Below, piece after piece: positions 1 through 6,116 of a stretch of 23,436 nucleotides of DNA (its first letter is position 1; each line of letters starts with the position of its first letter). The stretch lies in the NCBI GenBank assembly GCA_038093975.1, contig JBBPTG010000331.1, forward strand, positions 1 through 23,436, given 5' to 3'. The notes under the pieces were generated by a model. It worked only from the letters and a program-made list of their open reading frames with translations. It was not told where the DNA came from and did no database searches. Origin of the DNA: Chalciporus piperatus (taxonomy: Eukaryota > Basidiomycota > Agaricomycetes > Boletales > Boletaceae). Both the position numbers and the translations under genes were made by a program.

Positions 1-978
1 CTCAGATACACTCTCCTTAGCTACGTTTGCACTTTCCGGAGGTCCGGAACTTTGGTCTGGACGCTCTTCCGTCGCATTAGCCTTTTCCCTTTCCTGTCCC
101 TTTCCCTTTCCTTTCTGTCCAGGTCCTCCGCCTTCGCGAAGCCTCTCGACCCACTTCTTGTAAGCGAAGCAGTTGGACGAGTCATGTCCATTGGACTGAT
201 GGTGCTCACACCAGGCGGAGGAGTTTCCAGGAACTCTTCCGGACGCTTTGAGGGCGGAACTTGAATCAGAAGTTCCGGACGGATTGAGACGGGATTCCTC
301 AGATAGAACACGAAGTTCGATGGTGTCGAACGTGAGTTTGTCTTTCTCAACGGTGTTGGATGTGAACATGGTCCAATCCGGAGTTTTGGGAAGGGAGTTG
401 AGGAGTGTGAAGGCAAGGAGTTGTGGATCGATGGTGTATTGCATCCCGAGGAGTTGGCGTTGGATGGTCCGGATGGAAGCGACGTGCTCAGAGATGGCAG
501 AGGTGCCGTTCCAGGCAGTGGAGAAGAGACTGCGGAATGAATGGAAAGCGTCGGAAACGCTAGGAGTTGCATAGAGCTCCAGGAGTTTATCCCAGAGTTC
601 CTGAGCAGTCAGGATGTTCTCCGTTTGCATCAGGATAACGTCATCCAGGTGGGTTTGGATGATTCCGTGCGCTTTCTCATCTCGTTCCCTCCACTTACGG
701 ATCTCCTCTGCCGTTGGACCGGTGGTAGAAGGGGTGGTCGTCGTAGCAGGAGTAGGAGTGTTTCCGGATGCGGAAGTGGACGGAGCAACTGCGGGAGTGG
801 CTGTGCTAGAGGTTCCGGAAACTACGGATAGCGAGGGATCCGGATCCGTTCCTAGTACAACGCCTAGAACCTTTTCGCTTCTGAGGAGGACGGTGATGCG
901 AAGACGCCAGGTGGTGAAGTTTCTGGGTCCCATCAAGCGAGGGACTGTGGAAGTCCGGGTGGTAGTATCCGATGTCAT
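1..978 (-). CDS. copia-type Gag polyprotein, N-terminal 326 residues, partial
   Basis: Gag is the structural protein that packages retrotransposon RNA into cytoplasmic virus-like particles. The frame opens with ATG at 978 and has no stop to base 1. It starts MTSDTTTRTSTVPRLMGPRN followed by FTTWRLRITVLL, the 'N(F/Y)xxW' opening typical of copia/UBN2-type gag. The middle is helical, with ELWDKLLELYATPS and a region around QLLGMQYTIDPQ and LLNSLPKTPDW, both family-like. Near residue 255 is a zinc-knuckle variant CEHHQSNGHDSSNC (C-x2-H-x4-H-x4-C), followed by a Lys/Gly/Glu-rich basic stretch. A long Ser/Thr/Pro/Ala insert lies at about residues 50-90. No internal stop is seen, so gag may be intact. 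The C-terminus and pol are off the edge. Confidence 0.85.
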   Translation of the reverse strand, partial: MTSDTTTRTSTVPRLMGPRNFTTWRLRITVLLRSEKVLGVVLGTDPDPSLSVVSGTSSTATPAVAPSTSASGNTPTPATTTTPSTTGPTAEEIRKWRERDEKAHGIIQTHLDDVILMQTENILTAQELWDKLLELYATPSVSDAFHSFRSLFSTAWNGTSAISEHVASIRTIQRQLLGMQYTIDPQLLAFTLLNSLPKTPDWTMFTSNTVEKDKLTFDTIELRVLSEESRLNPSGTSDSSSALKASGRVPGNSSAWCEHHQSNGHDSSNCFAYKKWVERLREGGGPGQKGKGKGQEREKANATEERPDQSSGPPESANVAKESVSE

Positions 979-1198
979 GATTATGACAGGTGACAGATGA
1001 CAGGTGACAAGACAGTTTGATCGACAGGTGACAGGAGATGGTTCCTATGTCGGAGTGATCTGAGGATGTCTAGAACGGTCCGGAAACGGGCCGGAAGGGC
1101 GCGGAAAATTGCGCGAGAGTGGATAGAGTCAAGGGACTCGGAGTCGTTGGGCAAGAGGACCGTTTGCTGCTAATGGGCGCTAGCCAGGGCTCATAACC
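979..1198 (-). other. copia leader between LTR and gag, with short repeats
   Basis: This is a 220-nt untranslated leader. It begins with the primer-binding site and ends at the gag ATG. Three direct copies of GACAGGTGACA (plus strand, 985-995, 999-1009, 1023-1033) lie just upstream of the gag start. Confidence 0.6.
1187..1198 (-). promoter_or_regulatory. copia primer-binding site, half-tRNA (initiator Met) type
   Basis: The plus strand reads CAGGGCTCATAACC at 1185-1198, the anticodon arm of fungal initiator tRNA-Met (CAU anticodon). The minus strand is therefore complementary to that arm, directly after the LTR. Drosophila copia is known to prime from the cut 5' half of tRNA-iMet rather than from a tRNA 3' end; the position and sequence here fit the same mode. 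Confidence 0.75.
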
Positions 1199-1734
1199 TG
1201 TGAAAACTAAACGAACTCAGCCGATGCCTAAGAGAGGCGGAAACGACTATATTCACCTAAACGAACTAGGTACAACTCAAATAAGTAAAGGAACTAAGTA
1301 AAGAAAGTAAATACTCACCTCAGCCGATGCCTAAGAGAGGCGGAAACGACTGAGGTGCTCTGGAAGTGAGACGAGGAATTTAAGTAAATGGGTGGAGATG
1401 TGCTCGGAACGATCCGACGTGATTCCGGTCCGGAATGACCGATTCCGGGTGCAAAAGGATCAAGGAATGTCAAGGACTTGACATGGATAAGAATAGAAAG
1501 GGTGAATGGTGAACAGAGATGTCACGAAAGGGAATAGACAAGTGAATGACATATAGGAGAACATACGAATGTAAAAGGGATCCGTTCCAACGAATCCGGA
1601 GATGTTTCCGTGCGTTCCGGACATCGGAAACATCAGATTAAACACGGAATGCATCCGGAAGTATCCGGAGACGGATAGGGGCTATCCGGAAGCGGAAAGG
1701 AGCGGATAAGCACGGATTGGACTATATTTTGACA
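1199..1734 (-). repeat. copia 5' LTR (536 bp)
   Basis: On the minus strand it starts TGTCAAAA and ends TTTTCACA, a near-perfect terminal inverted repeat (7 of 8). Its inner edge abuts the primer-binding site and its outer edge interrupts the gypsy-1 ORF3. The partner LTR is outside the window, so its age cannot be judged. Confidence 0.75.
1216..1351. repeat. 33-bp direct repeat inside the copia LTR
   Basis: The 33-bp string beginning CTCAGCCGATGCCTAAGAGA is present at 1216-1248 and again at 1319-1351, 103 bp apart, with no mismatch seen. It lies near the inner end of the LTR. Confidence 0.9.
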
Positions 1735-2566
1735 ATACGAAGCAGGCATCGTGGTACTGGGGATGTGAGGTGGATAGAGGTATGGTGCCAGTCCGTTGTC
1801 GTTGCGAGGTAATGTGGTTACGTTCTGCACGAAAGAACACTGCTTCCTCTTCATCGTTCAAAGGGGAGCTAGACGCGGAAGGAGTCGACGAGGGGAGAGA
1901 TGAGGTAGAAACTCCGATGACAGGGGTTGGGGATTGAGCCGCAGAGGCGGATTCTCTGAGGTAGCGGTCTAGGTCATTCAGAAACTCCGGCATCCGTAGC
2001 TCATAGAGAGCAATGCTGAGGTTGGTAATTAGATCACCGTGGATGTTGCGGAGGGAGGCAGCTTCTGAATGAGCTTGGTGAACCGTCGTCAGGGAAGGAG
2101 GAAGATTGGCAAGACGGGATGCTTGCAGGTAGGCACGGTAGAGGGCAAAGAGGGGTGACCCCAGATCAAGGTGGGCGCCGATGGGTACAGAGAGACGTGA
2201 GTCAAGTAAGAATTGGGACATACGGTCCATGACGACATTGTCCATCAACTCATCACGAAGACGATGAGCGGTGAGTGGTAACTCGATGGGTAAGACTCTG
2301 ACGGTGGGAATAGCGGCAATATGAGTGGGGGCATCTAGGTCTTCCTGCAAGACTGGCCATCCAGCGGAGTTTAGTGGAAGACCAGTGGTATTCCATCCAG
2401 CCTCAGCGACGGTTGGGCTAGCGGGTTCGGGGGAAGAGGGACGAGTGGGTTGAATAGGTAGAGAACGAATCGGTAAACCAGGGGGGTAAGTAGGAGAAGA
2501 AGAAGAACGAGAAAGAGAAGAAATGGAAGACATAGTGGTCGACGAAGGGGTAGTAGGAGCGGACAT
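1682..2566 (-). CDS. gypsy-1 ORF3, extra ORF after pol, 3'-truncated by copia LTR
   Basis: An ORF starts with ATG at 2566, only 4 nt after the pol stop (TGA at 2573-2571, then AACT, then ATG). It begins MSAPTTPSSTTMSSISSLSR. A Ser/Pro-rich N-terminal part is followed by a probably helical region with LDLGSPLFALYRAYLQASRL, SEAASLRNIHGDLITNLSIA and YELRMPEFLNDLDRYLRES, then another Ser-rich stretch and LNDEEEAVFFRAE. No zinc knuckle, transmembrane span or catalytic motif is visible. About the last 17 codons (1734 to 1682) come from the inserted copia LTR, so the native C-terminus is missing from this window. I do not recognise the family. Its place after pol is where some Ty3 elements carry an envelope-like ORF, but nothing here looks like a membrane protein. 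Confidence 0.6.
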   Translation of the reverse strand: MSAPTTPSSTTMSSISSLSRSSSSPTYPPGLPIRSLPIQPTRPSSPEPASPTVAEAGWNTTGLPLNSAGWPVLQEDLDAPTHIAAIPTVRVLPIELPLTAHRLRDELMDNVVMDRMSQFLLDSRLSVPIGAHLDLGSPLFALYRAYLQASRLANLPPSLTTVHQAHSEAASLRNIHGDLITNLSIALYELRMPEFLNDLDRYLRESASAAQSPTPVIGVSTSSLPSSTPSASSSPLNDEEEAVFFRAERNHITSQRQRTGTIPLSTSHPQYHDACFVLSKYSPIRAYPLLSASG

Positions 2567-2570
2567 AGTT

Positions 2571-3623
2571 TCAGCGGCGAGTTTTGCGTCTGACAGAAGA
2601 TGGGGATCTTGAGGAAGAAGGGAAGGCGGATGGATGAGCTTTCTTATAGTTTTCAAGAACATCCTTGGCGTGGGTAAGGTCTGTCTCTTTGAGCCAGCGA
2701 TCTTCGTCAGCAGTATATCCTTTCCAGCGAACCAGGTACGAGTGGCGTCCGGAGAAACTTCGGTGTCGGAGAATCTTTTCGATCTCATACTCTTCTTCGC
2801 CTTCTATCAAGTCAGGTGGTGGAGCCGGGAAGTTCGGTCCGTGTACGGGGTTTTCGCGATAGGGCGATAACAGAGAAGCATGAAACACGGGGTGGATCTT
2901 CCACGTTTGTGGGAGGCGGAGTTTATAAGATAGTGGGGATAAGACCTGCGTGATGGTAAAGGGTCCTTCTCGTTTCGGGGCGAACTTTGGGGAAGTAAGG
3001 GACCGTTTGAGGTTTCTTGCTTCTAGCCAGACTTTGTCTCCTTTGGCAAATGGTTTGAACTTCTGTCGAGTTCGTGCGGACATCACTTGTCTGGCAAGCT
3101 CGTGTGAGGCGAGTGCTTCGTCTCTGGCAGCAGTGAGGGAATGAAGGCGAAGTTCGACAGCGGGTAGAGCGGAGTCAGCAATCACCGAAGGAAGAGGACG
3201 GGGTTCATATCCCATCATGAGATAGAACGGGGATTTGCCGGTGACTGGGGTCGATGATTGTGTGCAAATTCGGCGTGGGAGATAGAATCAGCCCAGGATA
3301 TGGGGTTATCTCCACAGTAGATTCGGAGATAGGTTTCTACTTCCTGGTTGACACGTTCAGTTTCCCCATCGGATTGGGGATGGTAGGCGGTGGAGAGGGA
3401 AAGGTCGTATCCAAGGATTCGTCCTAGTTCACGAGCGAACTCGGATGCGAATTGTGGTCCTCGGTCGCTGATGATTTTGTCGTAAAGACCGAATCTCAGG
3501 TAGACTTTGTGGAAAAAGAGGGAGGTGATTCCTTCGGTGGTGACAGTTTTCTTAGTAGGGCAGAGAATTACCCCCTTTGTAAGCCCGTGGTCGACCACGA
3601 CCAACAGAGAATCGAAGCCATTG
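2571..3623 (-). pseudogene. gypsy-1 pol, C-terminal part: integrase core end, GPF module, chromodomain
   Basis: This encodes the second half of the integrase, which joins cDNA to chromosomes, and its targeting tail. From 3623 down, the frame shows [10 protein letters not shown], then [11 protein letters not shown] with the second catalytic Asp, and [16 protein letters not shown] with the catalytic Glu. The frame breaks near 3250: AEFAHNHRP continues out of frame to a stop at 3215, while the expected continuation [16 protein letters not shown] is in another frame. A 1-nt loss, or an equivalent small indel, accounts for it. Downstream are KGDKVWLEARNL, the GPF module (EGPFTITQVL) and a chromodomain (EEEYEIEKILRHR, SYLVRWKGY, DRWLKETDL). 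The chromodomain places it with chromoviruses. It is inactive as it stands. Confidence 0.85.
3619..3623. repeat. target-site duplication of gypsy-2, left copy (CATTG)
   Basis: CATTG lies directly before the left LTR and again at 9483-9487 directly after the right LTR. A 5-bp duplication is normal for Ty3/gypsy integrases. Removing one copy with the element restores the gypsy-1 integrase reading frame. Confidence 0.95.
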
Positions 3624-4077
3624 TGTTATAGTATTTAAAAACTTTTCAAACTTTTGCCTACAACGGTATTCGAACTCTGGACTTTGTCTACAACTTAGGG
3701 GTCAAGCCGGATTCATCTTAATCCGCTCCGGTAGTCCCTGTAGCATTACGTAAACTATTACATAATCAGGTCACGTGACAAAGGTCCAGACTTAGATGAG
3801 TCAGCAATGATGTCATGGCCTAGACCCTAATCCGTGCCTGGTACCTTTTCTTATCATCGTACCATTTACCTTATCTATCTTTCCCTTTGTGTTTTCCTTA
3901 TTCGGCTGTTGGTCTGTGCGCACTTCTCAATAGTATATAAGTAGCCCTGTACTTATCACAGACCCCAGTCTAATCCATTTGTTGCTTCACCGCAATTAAG
4001 TTTTAGTACTCAGCATACTCCTTCGCAAGGCCTAGTGTTGCCTTAAGTCCCCGCCGTGTTGTGACTCAGTCATAACA
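3624..4077 (+). repeat. gypsy-2 left (5') LTR, 454 bp
   Basis: It begins TGTTATAG and ends CATAACA, so the termini form the inverted repeat TGTTAT/ATAACA. It contains candidate upstream elements TTACGTAA (about 3746-3753), CACGTG in TCACGTGA (about 3771-3778) and TGAGTCA (about 3798-3804), and a TATA box at 3934-3940. Confidence 0.97.
3934..3977 (+). promoter_or_regulatory. gypsy-2 promoter core: TATATAA and predicted transcript 5' end
   Basis: TATATAA lies at 3934-3940. AGTCTAATCCA at 3967-3977 starts 33 nt downstream of the first T, where transcription would be expected to begin. The 11-mer is perfectly complementary to the primer site at 4080-4090, which independently points to A3967 as the RNA 5' end. 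The equivalent 11-mer in the right LTR is at 9372-9382. Confidence 0.8.
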
Positions 4078-4079
4078 CT

Positions 4080-4090
4080 TGGATTAGACT
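4080..4090 (+). promoter_or_regulatory. gypsy-2 self-primer-binding site (11 nt)
   Basis: TGGATTAGACT starts 2 nt after the LTR end. It is the exact reverse complement of AGTCTAATCCA in the R region; pairing stops at a mismatch on both sides, giving 11 nt. Tf1 of fission yeast is known to prime with the first 11 nt of its own mRNA, and this matches that mechanism. A tRNA primer is unlikely because TCAAGT, which resembles a T-loop, lies too close to the CCA to leave an acceptor stem. Confidence 0.8.
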
Positions 4091-4228
4091 TGAAAACACC
4101 GCCTGGACTCTAGGGCTAAAGAGTTGGTCAAGAAGACCGTTTGTGTACGTGACACACAGGAGACCGCAACTCCGTCCACTGCTGCATATACGGCCGTCCG
4201 CCGTCATAAATTGGATAAAGTTGCTGTT

Positions 4229-4247
4229 CCCCATAGTGCACTAGGGG
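4229..4247 (+). promoter_or_regulatory. candidate RNA dimerisation hairpin with GTGCAC loop
   Basis: CCCC at 4229-4232 can pair with GGGG at 4244-4247 around the loop ATAGTGCACTA, which contains the 10-bp palindrome TAGTGCACTA. The counterpart at 14449-14467 (minus) keeps CCCC, GGGG and GTGCAC while the loop edge changes. A short stem with a six-base palindromic loop is the form of retroviral kissing-loop dimer sites. The function here is inferred. Confidence 0.45.
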
Positions 4248-4784
4248 CTTTTTGATCGTTCGAGACGTCTTGGGGCCCGCTCACGCGCCAACCCTCTGAC
4301 TGTAGACACGATCCGGGTTCGCGTGATCACCCGTTGACGTCACGCATTCGCCATCTGGCTATTCTATTCTTTTGGGCCAGCCTTTAGTGCCCCGTTTCTG
4401 TTATCCTCCGTACTATAGTATTTGTTCGAAGACCGGATTGGGATCGTGCCCAATTGCGAAGGACGACAAGGGAAAAGCGCGTCGCCGCCCCCTTGGCTGA
4501 GTCATACGTAGCAACGTAAGCCGGCAGCACCGCCGAGGTACAAAAATAGAAAACAATAAAAAATAGTATCCTGTATTACGATAGCTTTTGCTGCTGCTCG
4601 AAAATAGAAGTTCGAGAGTAGTATATGTGTAAAATCAAATCAGATCTTGGGAAAATTCCTCAGAAGGTCTGCCGAGATTCCGATAAGCGTCGCAGGTATT
4701 ACCTCCGCTCGAAAAAATATTTTCTTCGTCCTCGTGTCTGTCATCCCCAGAGAACCTTTGGAAGATAGGGTTCAGTAAGGATAT

Positions 4785-6116
4785 ATGTCAGCAGAGTTCT
4801 TAGATCAAGAAACACAAGCTCAGGGTTACAGATCTCCCCCACGTCACTTCCCTTCCTCATCCGAAAGTTCACATCCCCCTACTCCCCGTCCCGAATCTCC
4901 GATGGCAGATCCCGCTGATCCCATCGCTGCTCTCACCGCCGCTCTGAAGGCGCTCATATCAGACAATTCGGACTCCGTGTCCAAAAAAGTTGCCGACCCG
5001 GGAAAATGGGATGGTGACCGCACCAAATTCCGCTTGTGGTGGGCGCAGGTTAACGCCTGGCAGTCCGTCCATACTTGGAAAAACAACAAGGTTCGATGCC
5101 TCGCCGTACTCTCACGGTTAGAAGGAAAAGCGGCTGGGTTCGCCCAGATGACAATAGAAAAATGGTCTCGATATGAACTATTACCACCGCCACCCGTAGA
5201 AGGTGAACCAGAACCTGATCGAGCACCCCTGGGACTACTAGCATGGCCCACGTGGACAATATTTTCACATCTCCTTAAATCACATTTCCAGATTGACGTC
5301 CTCGCTCACGAGAGTCTCCGGAAATTGGAAGCATTGAAGCAGGCTGGGAAACCTGTAGACATCTTCCTCCAGGAGTTTGAATTATTGAAGGCGGAATCGG
5401 AGATAGAAGACGCTCATGCCAAAGAGCTTCTGAAAAAGGCAATAGATTACAAAATCTATTATCAGGCGCAAATCAACACCAATGTTGATGAGCAAAATCT
5501 GACCAACACGATCGACACCTACCGAAAGTTGGGTCGAACTTTCGAGCGTATCGTTGTTGAACGCGGTGCTCCAGTTCGTCAGGCACCCGCGACTGCGCCA
5601 AGGCCTTCATCGTCATATCCGTATCTCCCCCCTCGTTACCCAATCGCATCACGTCCGCTCCCACGTCCCCCCGCTCCGTATGCGGCCCCCCGTTTCACTC
5701 CTACAGGCACACAACCTGGTCGTGGAGCCCCGATGGATCTGTCGGCACAGCAAATGCCAAGATCTCCCGTTCGGGGAAACTGTTTCAATTGCGACCAGCC
5801 AGGTCATTTTGCAAACGCGTGCCCAAAGCCCCACAGGCCGCGTCAGAGACAAGTTGTTATGTGGGATCCATACTCGCAACAATACGTTGAGTCTTCCCTG
5901 CCGTTTGACAACCGGCAGATGCCCTTCGCAGGTACCATCCCTGCACCCTACCCTCCTACCCCTTCCCCCTACCCCGCTGGCCCGTCCACCAGCACAAGTT
6001 ACATGTCGCATCAAGCGGCATATACCAATCAAGAAGCGGAAGCGTACTGGCGCGACCGTATTGAATCAGAAGCCAAGGCACAGGCAGCCGAAGCTTTAAA
6101 AGGAAACAGCCAATGA
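4785..6116 (+). CDS. gag: gypsy-2 Gag with CCHC zinc knuckle
   Basis: A 443-residue structural protein that should form the particle shell and bind element RNA. The N-terminal quarter is Ser/Pro-rich. The retrotransposon gag fold follows at about residues 65-260, with KKVADPGKWDGDRTKFRLWW, LSRLEGKAAGFAQ and a segment around LKSHFQIDVLAHESLRKLEA that matches Ty3-type capsid domains. A Pro/Arg-rich linker leads to CFNCDQPGHFANACPK (Cys333, Cys336, His341, Cys346), the nucleic-acid-binding knuckle. The C-terminus is Pro/Tyr-rich and then acidic. The ATG at 4785 follows a 707-nt leader. The stop TGA shares bases with the pol ATG (ATGA at 6113-6116). The frame has no defects. Confidence 0.93.
   Translation: MSAEFLDQETQAQGYRSPPRHFPSSSESSHPPTPRPESPMADPADPIAALTAALKALISDNSDSVSKKVADPGKWDGDRTKFRLWWAQVNAWQSVHTWKNNKVRCLAVLSRLEGKAAGFAQMTIEKWSRYELLPPPPVEGEPEPDRAPLGLLAWPTWTIFSHLLKSHFQIDVLAHESLRKLEALKQAGKPVDIFLQEFELLKAESEIEDAHAKELLKKAIDYKIYYQAQINTNVDEQNLTNTIDTYRKLGRTFERIVVERGAPVRQAPATAPRPSSSYPYLPPRYPIASRPLPRPPAPYAAPRFTPTGTQPGRGAPMDLSAQQMPRSPVRGNCFNCDQPGHFANACPKPHRPRQRQVVMWDPYSQQYVESSLPFDNRQMPFAGTIPAPYPPTPSPYPAGPSTSTSYMSHQAAYTNQEAEAYWRDRIESEAKAQAAEALKGNSQ
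6113..6116 (+). promoter_or_regulatory. ATGA stop-start overlap between gag and pol
   Basis: The gag stop TGA (6114-6116) overlaps the pol start ATG (6113-6115), and pol is in the -1 frame. No heptameric slip site stands out just upstream. The layout fits coupled termination and re-initiation, known from AUGA or UAAUG junctions in fungal viruses such as HvV190S and CHV1 and in the SART1 retrotransposon. The mechanism is inferred. Confidence 0.6.

Larger units (their letters stand above)
1..1734 (-). mobile_element. Ty1/copia LTR retrotransposon, 5' part only (cut by window edge)
   Basis: Read on the minus strand, the order is 5' LTR (1734 to 1199), primer-binding site (1198 to 1187), short leader, then a gag ORF from 978 that is still open at base 1. 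The remaining gag, pol and 3' LTR should lie to the left of the window. The right end lies inside the third ORF of the gypsy-1 element, so the copia element inserted later. The base next to the LTR begins ATACG, which should be repeated beyond the left LTR if the insertion made a 5-bp duplication. The segment is very rich in the hexamer TCCGGA. Confidence 0.85.
4078..4784 (+). other. gypsy-2 untranslated leader (707 nt)
   Basis: This is a long leader between LTR and gag ATG. Bases about 4097-4410 are conserved in the relic at 14298-14619 (minus strand), including runs of 20 or more identical bases around CTCTAGGGCTAAAGAGTTGG and around the GTGCAC hairpin. The distal part (about 4410-4784) is not obviously conserved there. 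Conservation in a non-coding relative suggests cis-acting RNA signals for packaging or dimerisation. Confidence 0.65.

Noticed and set aside
21..1000. Open frames on both strands at 21-572 (minus), 248-574 and 614-1000 (plus)
   Set aside because: They are shadows of the copia gag frame (978 to 1, minus), which has gag-like motifs and a zinc knuckle and runs off the edge.
1185..1200. Fragment of a real initiator tRNA gene
   Set aside because: Only the anticodon arm matches. No D-arm, T-arm or acceptor sequence surrounds it, and the position after the LTR fits a primer site.
4080..4097. tRNA-type primer site for gypsy-2 (TGG start, CAAGTC resembling a T-loop)
   Set aside because: If CCA pairs with TGG, there is no room for a 7-bp acceptor stem between the T-arm-like string and CCA. 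The perfect internal 11-mer explains the site better.
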